From NCBI GenBank assembly GCA_029858965.1, contig JAOUDZ010000013.1, positions 19,780 to 83,779 of the forward strand: a DNA stretch of 64,000 nt, given 5' to 3'. How positions within the stretch are numbered: position 1 is the first letter of the stretch; the number at the start of each line of letters is the position of its first letter. The stretch is from Cyclobacteriaceae bacterium. Lineage in GTDB: Bacteria > Bacteroidota > Bacteroidia > Cytophagales > Cyclobacteriaceae. This document shows positions 25,669-35,023 of this stretch, piece after piece. A program made the position numbers and the translations under genes. The notes below the pieces were generated by a model. The model was given only the letters and a program-made list of their open reading frames with translations. It was not told the DNA's origin and searched no databases.

Positions 25669-28659
25669 ATGAAAAAAGCGCTGAAATGGATTTTTCTGGT
25701 GTTGGGCGGACTGCTCATTTTGATTTTGGCAGCTGCCTTTGTCATTCCAATGATTTTTAAAGATGACATCAAATCGGCAATTGATAGGGAGTTGGCAAAG
25801 TCAGTAAACGCAGATGTGGTTTTTGATGTGGATAAATTTAGTCTTTCGCTATTCAGCAATTTCCCGAATGTTACCGTGGAGATGCGCGATCTGGGCGTAC
25901 TGAATAGGGAGCCGTTTGCAGGAGAAGTTCTTTTTGCGACGGAAAGTTTTGAAGTGGAAGTAAATTTGATGGATATCGTGTTTGGCGATGAACTAAGATT
26001 GAAGGGGATTTCTCTGATTCGCCCCGTCATCTACATTAAGGTTCTCGAAGATGGAAGAGCGAACTACGACATTGCTGTTCCTTCTCAGGACTCGGTGGCA
26101 GCGGATGAAAATGGTGAATTTTCATTTGGGATTGATCACTGGCAAATAGTAGACGGAACATTGACCTATGATGATAAGTCTATTCCATTTTTCCTGGAGT
26201 TGGCCGGCCTCAATCATTCCGGTAGCGGCGATTTTACGCAGGACGTGTTTGATCTGAAGACAAAGACAGTTTCAGATTCTGTAAACATTGGCTACGGAGG
26301 AGACATGTACTTGTCGAATAAGCGAATCGAAATTGATGCAGTAGTGTCAATTGCGGAAGAATATACGAAGTACACTTTCAAAGAGAACTCAGCAAAAGTT
26401 AATGATTTTGCTATGCGTTTCGATGGCTGGTTTAAAATGAACGATAATGATTTTGGTATGGACATCTCGTTCCAAAGTCCTGATAATACTTTCAAGAGTT
26501 TGCTTTCTCTTGTTCCGGGTATGTATACAACAGGCTTTGGAAACATCGAAACCAACGGTGACCTTTCTTTCAATGGATTTGTGAAAGGAACCTATAGCGA
26601 AAAACTGATGCCAGCCTTCAATTTGAACTTGCTGGTGAAGGATGCAATGTTCAAGTATCCTGAATTGCCAACACCAATCAATAATATCAATGTGGACCTC
26701 TTGGTCGACAACAAAGATGGGATAATAGACAATACAATCGTCGACTTGAAAAAACTTCATTTGGATTTTGGATCGAATCCTGTAGATGCCCGGGCTTTGA
26801 TTACCAGGATATACCCCACTAACCTTGATGCAAATGTGTCTGCCAGGTTAAACCTGGCCGAACTTGGGAAAATGTTTCCAATGGAAGGGCTGGACATGAA
26901 GGGAAATTATGCACTCAATCTTTCTGCGAAAGGCATATACGACAGTGTAAAGCATATCATTCCTGCAATTGACGCATCAATGTCGTTGGCAAACGGCTAC
27001 GTTAAATCATCTGAGTTCCCCATTCCGATTCAGGATTTGCATTTTAATTCAACCATCAAAAGTCCTTCGGGCAAAATGGAAGAGACAATCATCAATGTAC
27101 GCGATCTTTCTATGATGATGGACGGGGAAAAATTTAATGCAGATTTGATATTACAGAATCTGAAGGACTACAACTGGGATTTGAAAGCAAAGGGCGGTAT
27201 TGACCTGGAAAAGATAACTAAGGTATTTCCTGTTGAGGGTATGACAATTGCCGGTAAGCTGAAAGCTGACATAGAAACAAAAGGAAAATATTCGGACTTG
27301 GAAGCCGAGAAATACGATCGACTACCAACAAGTGGTACCGCTTCACTTACCGATTTCAAGTATTCTTCAAAGGATCTACCGTATGATGTTACCCTTTCTC
27401 AGGCCTTTATGGTTTTCGATCCGAAAAAGATTGATGTGCAAAAGCTTGAGGGTGAAATAGGAAAAAGCGATTTTAAGGTAGATGGTGTGGTGGTCAATTA
27501 TCTCGGATATGTCTTTGGTCAAAATCAAGCAATCAAAGGGAATGTAAATTTTAGTTCCAACCTGCTTGACCTGAATGAATTTATGACTGATACTGAAGCA
27601 GCTGCCACTGATACAGCTTCCTACGGCGTTGTTCCTGTTCCTGCCAATATTGACTTTGTGCTGAAGACAAAAATCAAGGAGATTAAGTTGATGGATTATA
27701 CGATGACCAACGCTTCAGGAAATGTGATAGTGAAGGATGGGATCGCGAACCTCAGTGGTTTAAGATTTAATATGTTGGGGGGGACAATTACAGTAGACGG
27801 CACCTACAGCACACAGGACATGACCCATCCTAAATACGATTTTTCGTTGAAGATGCAGGACGTTTCCATCAGAGAAGCTGCAACTGCCTCTTCTATTATT
27901 CAGTCCTACGCCCCGATAGCTGCGTTAGTGACGGGGAATTTCTCCACGGATTTCAGCATTAGCGGGGAACTGTTGCAATCGATGATGCCCAATCTGGCAA
28001 CTGTCAACGGAAATGGATTAGTTAAGATTGTCGAGGCTGCATTAAAACAATCAAAACTTATTTCAGGCATAACTTCGCTTGCCAATCTGGATGATGCGGA
28101 CGAAGTAACTTTGAAAGATGTTCTAATGTCTGCCGCCATTAAAGACGGAAGATTAGGAGTGAAGCCTTTTGACGTGAAGTTTGGAAGTTACAAAACCGCT
28201 GTGGCGGGAAGCACAGGACTCGACGGATCGCTTGACTATACGTTAAAAATGGATGTTCCTGCCGGGAAATTGGGAACGGAATACAATGCCTTTATTTCAA
28301 AATATACAGGCGGGAAAAATGACCCTAATGCAAATGTACCTGTTACCATTGGGCTGGGCGGAAAGTACGACAGCCCAATACCCAAATTGTTAATGGAAGG
28401 TCAGAAAGAGCAGGCCAAAGAAGCGGTTACGGCGGCGGCAAAAGATGAAGGACAAAAAGCGCTTCAGAAAGCAGTAAAAGGGACCGATGCCGAGAAAATA
28501 GTGGGCGATATATTAGGTACGGGCAAAAAGACTGATTCAACGGCCATCGCAGACACAACAAAGACATCAACACCTGCTGCTGGTGAAGATGTGCAAAAGC
28601 AGCTTGAAGATGAAGCCAAAAAGAAGATTCAGAATTTATTGAAGAAAAAGAAAAATTAG
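25669..28659 (+). CDS. AsmA-family envelope protein
   Basis: The 996-residue protein has one N-terminal membrane helix (FLVLGGLLILILAAAFVIPMIF, about 9-30) and a long periplasmic beta-rich region. The AsmA/DUF748-type start 'ELAKSVNADVVFDVDKFSLS' is visible, as are repeated 'DL...GxI' units and a C-terminal AsmA-2-like segment (about 700-890). The tail after 900 is Ala/Lys-rich (EQAKEAVTAAAKDEGQKALQ) and ends KKKIQNLLKKKKN. AsmA proteins of the repeating beta-groove type are thought to bridge the two membranes for phospholipid transport. The length is at the large end for Bacteroidota members. It stands alone and ends at a shared hairpin with the convergent cytochrome gene. Confidence 0.92.
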   Translation: MKKALKWIFLVLGGLLILILAAAFVIPMIFKDDIKSAIDRELAKSVNADVVFDVDKFSLSLFSNFPNVTVEMRDLGVLNREPFAGEVLFATESFEVEVNLMDIVFGDELRLKGISLIRPVIYIKVLEDGRANYDIAVPSQDSVAADENGEFSFGIDHWQIVDGTLTYDDKSIPFFLELAGLNHSGSGDFTQDVFDLKTKTVSDSVNIGYGGDMYLSNKRIEIDAVVSIAEEYTKYTFKENSAKVNDFAMRFDGWFKMNDNDFGMDISFQSPDNTFKSLLSLVPGMYTTGFGNIETNGDLSFNGFVKGTYSEKLMPAFNLNLLVKDAMFKYPELPTPINNINVDLLVDNKDGIIDNTIVDLKKLHLDFGSNPVDARALITRIYPTNLDANVSARLNLAELGKMFPMEGLDMKGNYALNLSAKGIYDSVKHIIPAIDASMSLANGYVKSSEFPIPIQDLHFNSTIKSPSGKMEETIINVRDLSMMMDGEKFNADLILQNLKDYNWDLKAKGGIDLEKITKVFPVEGMTIAGKLKADIETKGKYSDLEAEKYDRLPTSGTASLTDFKYSSKDLPYDVTLSQAFMVFDPKKIDVQKLEGEIGKSDFKVDGVVVNYLGYVFGQNQAIKGNVNFSSNLLDLNEFMTDTEAAATDTASYGVVPVPANIDFVLKTKIKEIKLMDYTMTNASGNVIVKDGIANLSGLRFNMLGGTITVDGTYSTQDMTHPKYDFSLKMQDVSIREAATASSIIQSYAPIAALVTGNFSTDFSISGELLQSMMPNLATVNGNGLVKIVEAALKQSKLISGITSLANLDDADEVTLKDVLMSAAIKDGRLGVKPFDVKFGSYKTAVAGSTGLDGSLDYTLKMDVPAGKLGTEYNAFISKYTGGKNDPNANVPVTIGLGGKYDSPIPKLLMEGQKEQAKEAVTAAAKDEGQKALQKAVKGTDAEKIVGDILGTGKKTDSTAIADTTKTSTPAAGEDVQKQLEDEAKKKIQNLLKKKKN

Positions 28660-28676
28660 TTGATAAAAACATGGAA

Positions 28677-28706
28677 AGGAGGCTGAACCTTTAGGTTCAG
28701 CCTCCT
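28677..28706. terminator. Perfect 14-bp hairpin between convergent genes
   Basis: AGGAGGCTGAACCT (28677-28690), two T, then AGGTTCAGCCTCCT (28693-28706) form a perfect 14-bp stem. It sits in the 57-bp gap between the AsmA gene and the convergent cytochrome gene, so it likely ends transcription from both sides. Confidence 0.7.
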
Positions 28707-28716
28707 GCTCTGCCGG

Positions 28717-31700
28717 CTATTTTTTACTAATTTGCTCCACATTTTTCAGACTGCCAAGGTACGCCACAAGATCAACCAACTCCTGTTCACTCATCGAAGA
28801 TTGCAGGTTTGATGGCATCAAGGAACTTTCGAGCCATGTACGTGATGAAATATTTTCCTTCAGCAGTGTTTGCCGGTTATTCATATACTGCAATTCCACT
28901 TTGTCTCCTGTTTCGGAGGTGATTCTTCCTACTGTTGTCGACCCATCAGTAAGCTTGAATTGAAATCCCTCAAAGCCAAAGCTGATCCCCTGATCAGGGT
29001 AAAGTATGGAAGTGTACATTGCTTCTTTGGATAGCTTAGCGCCAATTTCACTAAGGTCAGGACCGAAATTCACACCTTCTCCATGAATAACATGGCAATT
29101 GCTACACAACGTGGAGAAGACCACCTTTCCATTTACGGCATCGCCTTTTTTATTTACCAGTACAGTAATGGATGGAAGCGGAGTGCCTTCTTTGCTTCCC
29201 GCAAGCTTCAGGTATCCAGCAGCTTCATCGCGCAACGTTGCTCGCCACGCCGTTTGAAAGACACCACCAGCAGTAGTATGAAGATTCGCCGGAATTCTAT
29301 TTTCTTTTGCCAGCGTTAGCAAACGATCCTCTGCCTGCCAGGGACCGCCAAACGTTTTTACAGCAAGTTTTCGGAGTTCAAGGTCTTTGGTACTATCCAT
29401 CATTACACTTTCCATTACTGCAATGGCTTTTGGATTGTACATATGAGGACGCAGCGCTTTAATTATTGCGAAGGCTTCGCCTTTGGAGCCCGTATTGAGC
29501 ACATTTGTCAGTAACGTAATTTTGTCCCAGTTCAACAATGTTTTGGAAGATTCCTTACCCACCAAACTGTCGGGATATTGCATGGCTATTTGAAGTAGAT
29601 CCTTTGAACGATCCTGTAGATTAAAAGAAGTAACAAGTTCCACAAACTCAATTTTCCCTGTTTGTTGCGCCAGCACATTGTTCAAGGCATTCATAATCGT
29701 TGGCGTCATTTTTAGACGTGACGCATCCATGTGCTTCAGTGCGTAGAGCACCTTATCGCCCTGCATCTGTTGTATCAGTTGGGCAAGGATTTGTTGTTTG
29801 GAAGGGTCAGTTTGGAAATCGAAGGCACGGTAATAACGCAACATTTCCTGGTCATTGGATGACTTGATTAAATTAGCCATTAATGGCATAGCATCTTTGC
29901 TTCGGCTTCTCCAAACGATATCCCGGTTAGCAGGCGTATTCCAATCCTGGCCAACCTCCTTTTTCCAGGTGTTGAAGTATAAATCCCAGTTGCCGGTCGC
30001 ACTAATGCCAAGGGCTTCAAGATACCATCGATCTTTTCCATCGTATTGCTGTGCTAATTCGGTCCATATTTCAGCAGCCTGGACAGTATTGTTTCCGCGT
30101 AGCGCAATCGCTACCTCTCTGCGCACCTGGGGCGATGAATCCCTGACTAACTTAGATGCAACGGACAGGATATCCTTCTTCATCGAACGCGCAATCCGGA
30201 TGCCTGTAATTCGAATGTCAGGGTTCTGATCAGTCAACGCTTTGTTAATATAATCATCTTCTTTTCCGGGGAGCCTGGCCAACAGCCAGATGGCCTGGGC
30301 TTTTTCCCTTGGATTATCGGACGCCCATAAATCCAACAAAGTGCGTTCTGCTTCCGGACCTGCTGCAGCCAATGCATTCCAACCAAGAAAACGTGTCTCT
30401 GCATTCGGGTTGAGTAGTGCATTCACAGCGCCTTCAAGCGTGCTAACATCTGTCTTTGCTATCTTATACGCTGATTTTGGCGGTGCAATGCGGTAAATTC
30501 TTCCGCGATCCACATCACCCGCCTGGTGACCGCCTACTCCAGGATCATACCAATCCGCTACAAAAAGCGAACCATCAGGGGCGACAGCAACATCTATAGG
30601 ACGAAACCATTGATCTTTCTGGGCTTTCAAAATATTAACGATGGAAGCTTTATAACCCGCACCATCATTTTCTACCGGATATGAGCGAACCACGTTATTG
30701 CCTGGTTCTGCATGGATCATTGTTCCATGGAATATTTCAGGCATCAAACTGCCTTCATACACGGTAATGCCAGCAGGGGAGCCGGCACCGGTCTGCAAAA
30801 TATTGGGGACAACCCCTGGGTCATTCAAATGCCAATGCTGCAGCGGAATTTCTTTCTCCATGTTCGTGCGCCGCGCACTCCAGCTTGCGCCGGTCATTTC
30901 ATCGCGGTAGCCATAGTTTCCGTATTCCATTACATAATTTATCCGTGTGCCCTTATTGCCATCATCATCATTGTCTGACTGCCAAAGTGTACCGTAAGGA
31001 TCGATCGCCACTTCAAAATTATTTCGGAAATTATTGCCCAATACCTCGACATTGGAGCCATCAATATCGGCTCGCATGACCATTCCTTCCCTGAGGGGTT
31101 TACCATTTGATACCACTTTGTAACCGTGTACATCCACGACTGTGTCGCCTGCAGGATTGAGGAGGGATTTACCCTCATTGCCAAAATTGAAATACAACCT
31201 TCCATCGGGGCCAAAGACAAAAGCATGCATGCCGTGGTCGTGTTGTAAACCTTGAATTCCCTGGAAGAATACTTCTTTCTTGTCTGGAATATCATCACCA
31301 TTGTCGTCGGTGAAGACAAAGACATTTGGACTGCAAGACACAATTACCTTGTTGCCCAGAAGTGCGATGCCCAGAGCTGAGTTTACATCTGTACCTTGAT
31401 AAAAGATTTTGCTTTTGTCGGCTTTCCCATCACCGTCTGTATCCTCCAGGATCATAATGCGATCACCTTCCTGCTTTACAGGATTCTTCGGATTGTACTG
31501 ATTTCTGTAGTTATAGGCTTCACAAACCCAAACCCTTCCACGCTCATCAATGGCAATGTTGGTAGGGTTTGTGAACATGGGCTCCGAAGCGAACAGGGTA
31601 ACCTCAAGGCCTTCGTACACACTCAGATCAGCGAGTGAACTTTCCTGAGAATGTTCGGCGGGGAGGTTGCCCTTATTACACGATAATGCTGAGAGCAATA

Positions 31701-31743
31701 CTATGGAGAACAGGAGGCCAACTTGGAACTTGGATGGGATCAT
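28717..31743 (-). CDS. PVC-type heme-binding lipoprotein dehydrogenase (propeller-HEAT-cytochrome c)
   Basis: The product has about 1008 residues. A lipoprotein signal (LLFSIVLLSALSC, Cys about 22) comes first. Residues about 45-430 form a beta-propeller of the putative membrane-bound dehydrogenase type (FTNPTNIAIDERGRVWVCEAYNYRNQ; DTDGDGKADK; VADWYDPGVGGHQAGD). Residues about 440-830 are HEAT-like repeats. A single c-type heme site, CSNCH (about 880), begins the C-terminal cytochrome domain, with a distal Met possible in ESSLMPSN. The family was named from Planctomycetes and is frequent in Bacteroidota. It probably oxidises a sugar or alcohol in the periplasm. The first frame codon is TTG at 31749; ATG at 31743 is preferred. 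No partner gene is adjacent. Confidence 0.9.
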   Translation of the reverse strand: MIPSKFQVGLLFSIVLLSALSCNKGNLPAEHSQESSLADLSVYEGLEVTLFASEPMFTNPTNIAIDERGRVWVCEAYNYRNQYNPKNPVKQEGDRIMILEDTDGDGKADKSKIFYQGTDVNSALGIALLGNKVIVSCSPNVFVFTDDNGDDIPDKKEVFFQGIQGLQHDHGMHAFVFGPDGRLYFNFGNEGKSLLNPAGDTVVDVHGYKVVSNGKPLREGMVMRADIDGSNVEVLGNNFRNNFEVAIDPYGTLWQSDNDDDGNKGTRINYVMEYGNYGYRDEMTGASWSARRTNMEKEIPLQHWHLNDPGVVPNILQTGAGSPAGITVYEGSLMPEIFHGTMIHAEPGNNVVRSYPVENDGAGYKASIVNILKAQKDQWFRPIDVAVAPDGSLFVADWYDPGVGGHQAGDVDRGRIYRIAPPKSAYKIAKTDVSTLEGAVNALLNPNAETRFLGWNALAAAGPEAERTLLDLWASDNPREKAQAIWLLARLPGKEDDYINKALTDQNPDIRITGIRIARSMKKDILSVASKLVRDSSPQVRREVAIALRGNNTVQAAEIWTELAQQYDGKDRWYLEALGISATGNWDLYFNTWKKEVGQDWNTPANRDIVWRSRSKDAMPLMANLIKSSNDQEMLRYYRAFDFQTDPSKQQILAQLIQQMQGDKVLYALKHMDASRLKMTPTIMNALNNVLAQQTGKIEFVELVTSFNLQDRSKDLLQIAMQYPDSLVGKESSKTLLNWDKITLLTNVLNTGSKGEAFAIIKALRPHMYNPKAIAVMESVMMDSTKDLELRKLAVKTFGGPWQAEDRLLTLAKENRIPANLHTTAGGVFQTAWRATLRDEAAGYLKLAGSKEGTPLPSITVLVNKKGDAVNGKVVFSTLCSNCHVIHGEGVNFGPDLSEIGAKLSKEAMYTSILYPDQGISFGFEGFQFKLTDGSTTVGRITSETGDKVELQYMNNRQTLLKENISSRTWLESSLMPSNLQSSMSEQELVDLVAYLGSLKNVEQISKK

Positions 31744-31990
31744 GGTCAAAGTTTTATGATGTTAAGAAAGGTACGAAGGCATATACGCATTGGCAAACCT
31801 TCGCCATGCCCCGTTGACCTTCCAATTCCGCACTTGTCCTCCGACGCGGGCCATAAGGGCAGTCAGATTTCAGATACTTTAGGGGGAGAATATTATGGTT
31901 CTGTTGTATTATCGTTAATATCAACGTAATTACTTGAACCACCGCGTCTATATTTACGTTATTTGTATTGTCAAACAACCACTCATTGCG

Positions 31991-32194
31991 ATGACAACAA
32001 TAGATCAGAAACATGAGATTCTGGATTCGTTAAATTCGCTGGACGCAAGTCAGGCGGATAAAGTATTGGAGTACATAAAAGGACTCTTGTACACAACGCC
32101 AGAGGCAGCTTCTCACAAACAGTTTAAACGGGAAGCGATGAAGGAGATACGCCGTGCGCTAGGCAAGGGCAACCAGTTGAGGCCCTCGTTCTAA
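31991..32194 (+). CDS. Small cytoplasmic hypothetical protein (67 residues)
   Basis: ATG at 31991 gives MTTIDQKHEILDSLNSLDAS, followed by a helical, charged body (DKVLEYIKGLL, KREAMKEIRRALGKG). The composition suits a small DNA-binding or antitoxin-like protein, but no toxin gene lies next to it and I recognise no motif. An upstream frame from 31934 adds 19 residues of poor quality. The quasi-palindrome CGTTAATATCAACG (31913-31926) lies in the divergent region shared with the cytochrome lipoprotein gene. Confidence 0.6.
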   Translation: MTTIDQKHEILDSLNSLDASQADKVLEYIKGLLYTTPEAASHKQFKREAMKEIRRALGKGNQLRPSF

Positions 32195-32308
32195 GCAGAA
32201 GGTTACAGTCTTCTTCAAAATTTCTACGTGCGTAAACACGCTCGGTTGAAATTTTCTTCACTTCTATTTTTCGTGTATCATTCGCGTGAAATTTCCCTAC
32301 CGTTGGTA

Positions 32309-33340
32309 TTAGTTGTATTTAACGTAACTCTCCCACTTTTCAATTGCAGCCATAAAGTCCTGGGGTAACGCTGAGTCAAATTGTAAAAATTCCTTTGTGA
32401 TGGGGTGGACAAAGCCCAGGCTCTTTGCGTGCAGGGCCTGGCGCGGAATTATCTTAAAGCAGTTCTCTACAAACTGCTTATATTTTGTAAAAACTGTTCC
32501 TTTCAAAACCTGATCTCCGCCGTACAGTGCGTCGTTGAAGAGCGGATGGCCGAGGTACTTCATATGTGCCCTGATTTGATGCGTTCGCCCGGTTTCGAGT
32601 TTACATTCTATTAGCGAGACATAACGTAACTCCTGTAATACCTGAAAGTGGGTTATCGCATGCCTTCCCATATCTCCTGCCGGAAATACGGTTGTAACCC
32701 TTCTGTCCTTAAGACTTCTGCCAACGTTTTTGTTGATAGTCCCGCTAGGGGGATCAGGGACTCCCCACACCAAAGCATAATATCGTCGTGATATAGTATG
32801 GTCAAAGAATTGTTTTGCGAGGCCCGTTAGGCTGCGTTCGTCTTTCGCAATGACCAGCAGCCCGGAAGTATCCTTGTCAATTCTATGGACGAGGCCTGGT
32901 CTGGCATCGGTACCCGGAAGTTCAGGTAGGTTCTGGAAGTGAAAAGCAAGCGCATTCACTAACGTTCCGCTCCAATTTTGATACGCCGGGTGTACCACCA
33001 TACCTGCTGGTTTGTTAATCACCATCAAATGCGCATCTTCAAAAACAATATTGACTGGAATATTTTCCGGGATCACTTCGGTATCACGGGGAGGCTCTGG
33101 CATCGAAACCGTAATGATATCGTTGGGATGTACTTTGTAGTTTGCCTTAATGTTCTTGTCGTTTACCTTTACGAATCCTGCTAGTATTCCTCCCTGAATT
33201 TTAGTACGTGTGACATTAGGCAGACGCGCCATCAGAAACTTATCGACTCTGATCAGGCTTTGCTTCTGGTCGGCTACTATACGATGGTGTTCAAATAATT
33301 CATCATCCTGTTCGTCAAGAAGGATTTCCACTTCGCTCAT
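32309..33340 (-). CDS. RluA-family 23S rRNA pseudouridine synthase (RluD-like)
   Basis: The 343-residue protein has an N-terminal S4 RNA-binding domain (about 28-90; VDKFLMARLPNVTRTKIQGG) and an RluA catalytic domain. The active Asp155 lies in HRIDKDTSGLL, and RTHQIRAHMKYLGHPLFND is the conserved RluA C-motif. The S4-plus-catalytic layout matches RluD, which modifies helix 69 of 23S rRNA, though RluC-like specificity cannot be excluded. Its start overlaps the stop of the upstream DUF1801 gene by 4 bp (ATGA), so the two are coupled. Confidence 0.95.
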   Translation of the reverse strand: MSEVEILLDEQDDELFEHHRIVADQKQSLIRVDKFLMARLPNVTRTKIQGGILAGFVKVNDKNIKANYKVHPNDIITVSMPEPPRDTEVIPENIPVNIVFEDAHLMVINKPAGMVVHPAYQNWSGTLVNALAFHFQNLPELPGTDARPGLVHRIDKDTSGLLVIAKDERSLTGLAKQFFDHTISRRYYALVWGVPDPPSGTINKNVGRSLKDRRVTTVFPAGDMGRHAITHFQVLQELRYVSLIECKLETGRTHQIRAHMKYLGHPLFNDALYGGDQVLKGTVFTKYKQFVENCFKIIPRQALHAKSLGFVHPITKEFLQFDSALPQDFMAAIEKWESYVKYN

Positions 33341-33714
33341 TTCTTATTTTTCAGTTTTCTTTTGTGCTGATATTCATTCAAAATGGCGGCCTCATTTAAC
33401 AGGCGTCGAATCGGATCTTCATATTCTTCCAGCTGGGCCAGACTGTAGAAGGTAATGGATTTAACGTGTTTTCGTCCATGTGCTTCCAATATCTTCTGGT
33501 CATCAGAAAGTTCATAACCTTTGGTAAAGCCAAGGTCAACGCCGTCTTCCTCCGGATGGAGAAAGCACAGAGTGCCATAAAAATAAAAATAGGGAATCTT
33601 ATAACTTAATTTTTCTTGCGTATGAGCCCCTAGGTCAAGGATCCAGGATCGCAATATGGTCATAATCTCACGTTTGGGGTCTGATTGTTCACTAATGAAT
33701 TGCCGTACTGTCAT
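33337..33714 (-). CDS. DUF1801-domain protein
   Basis: The 125-residue cytoplasmic protein begins MTVRQFISEQSDPKREIM and contains LSYKIPYFYFYG and VDLGFTKGYEL, as in the DUF1801/YdhG-like fold. A frame reaching 33771 adds 19 unconvincing residues, so ATG at 33712-33714 is chosen. It overlaps the start of the rluD-like gene by 4 bp, which implies one transcript. No biochemical function is established for the family. Confidence 0.82.
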   Translation of the reverse strand: MTVRQFISEQSDPKREIMTILRSWILDLGAHTQEKLSYKIPYFYFYGTLCFLHPEEDGVDLGFTKGYELSDDQKILEAHGRKHVKSITFYSLAQLEEYEDPIRRLLNEAAILNEYQHKRKLKNKK

Positions 33715-33863
33715 ACTGCAAAAATAGTAAGGATTATCGTTGTTCTTGGCTTTGCAAATCATAATTAGCATTCTGCCGTCCTGAAATGCACATTTTCTGA
33801 ACCTTCAAGCATCATTGAACCATAACCCGACGCCGGCTGTTGTAACTCATTGCAGTCAGGCTT

Positions 33864-34109
33864 ATGGTATTTGCAGAGGATATTCGCAGGACAATCCTAA
33901 AACTGGCGGAAGAGCGCGGCCCGGAACAGACTTTTGCGATGTCGGATGTAGCCCGCGCAATGGATCAAAAGAATTGGCGCGAGTTGCTCGATCAAGTGAA
34001 GTTCGTTGCGAATATTTTGATCCGTGAAGGGAAAATCATTGCGCGAAAATCAAACGGAAATTCCAGTTTTGAACTTTCAAAACCTCCAATCACCCGCCAG
34101 AAATCATAG
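33864..34109 (+). CDS. DUF3253-like small protein
   Basis: The 81-residue protein starts MVFAEDIRRTILKLAEERGP and has FAMSDVARAMDQKNWRELLD and ANILIREGKIIARKSNG. This is the pattern of the DUF3253 winged-helix-like family: an early helix, an 'S..AR' helix, a Trp and a basic wing. It probably binds nucleic acid, but that is only inferred from the fold. It stands alone, divergent from the DUF1801 gene. Confidence 0.72.
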   Translation: MVFAEDIRRTILKLAEERGPEQTFAMSDVARAMDQKNWRELLDQVKFVANILIREGKIIARKSNGNSSFELSKPPITRQKS

Positions 34110-34277
34110 TTTGTTCACTGATTATTCAGGACTCTTCATTTGCTTCGCTTGACCCTGATTAGGGCCTTGCGGTATCTGGAAGTATGATTTTGTATTTAGT
34201 GTTTCTACGCCTAACTTAGTACAATCAGGGTTTCCTGAAGACTACGTTACCAGATCATAAAGTATAAATCTACTGCC

Positions 34278-35015
34278 ATGAAAAAACTCTCTTTAACGGC
34301 CGCGATCATAATGTTCACTACTGGGGTATTTGCACAAGGCGAAAAGGTGCCGGATGGGTTTGTATCGCTGTTTGATGGAAAAAATTTTACAAATTGGAAA
34401 ATACCTGCAGGTGACAACGGGCATTGGAAAATAAAAGACGGTGTCATCGATTACGATGCTGAAAGTGAAGCCTTGAAAGACAAGGACCTTTGGTCGGAGA
34501 AAGAATACGAAGATTTCATTTTGTATGTGGATTGGCGCATAAAAGAGACACCCTATAAGAATCCGAATGTGCCACTTATTTTGCCGAGCGGGTTGCACAA
34601 ACTGGATGAGAATGGGAAACCTATCAAGATGATTGTACCAGACTCTGATTCTGGAATCCTTCTGCGTGGTGTGGGAAAATGCCAGGCCAACATATGGGGG
34701 TGGCCCATTGGTTCTGGTGAGGTCTACGGATACAGAATGGATGAAAACATGCCACCGGAAGTCCGCCGAGGGGTCACGCCCAAAGTAAATGCTGATAAAA
34801 ACATAGGGGAATGGAATACCTTTAAGATCACGATGAAGGGTAACAGGATGAGCGTTGACCTCAATGGGATCAATGTAATTGAAAATGCACTTCTTCCTGG
34901 CCTTCCGGATAAAGGCCCGATTGGATTACAACATCATGGATCCAAGAAGGATGGTGTGTGGGTTGGTCCACCTAGCCTGGTGCAGTTCCGCAACATATAC
35001 ATCAAGGAGCTATAG
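34278..35015 (+). CDS. DUF1080 (3-keto-disaccharide hydrolase-like) secreted protein
   Basis: The 245-residue protein has a signal peptide (LTAAIIMFTTGVFAQG) and the DUF1080 beta-sandwich: GFVSLFDGKNFTNWKIP at the start, HWKIKDGVIDYDA, YEDFILYVDWRIKE, SDSGILLRG, EWNTFKITMKGNRMSVDLNG and GPIGLQHHG. The family contains periplasmic 3-keto-glycoside hydrolases, so the protein may act on oxidised sugars. It lies 8 bp upstream of lgt, which may share its transcript, and 1 kb before the glucarate operon. The substrate is not shown by sequence. Confidence 0.9.
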   Translation: MKKLSLTAAIIMFTTGVFAQGEKVPDGFVSLFDGKNFTNWKIPAGDNGHWKIKDGVIDYDAESEALKDKDLWSEKEYEDFILYVDWRIKETPYKNPNVPLILPSGLHKLDENGKPIKMIVPDSDSGILLRGVGKCQANIWGWPIGSGEVYGYRMDENMPPEVRRGVTPKVNADKNIGEWNTFKITMKGNRMSVDLNGINVIENALLPGLPDKGPIGLQHHGSKKDGVWVGPPSLVQFRNIYIKEL

Positions 35016-35023
35016 TATTGTAA

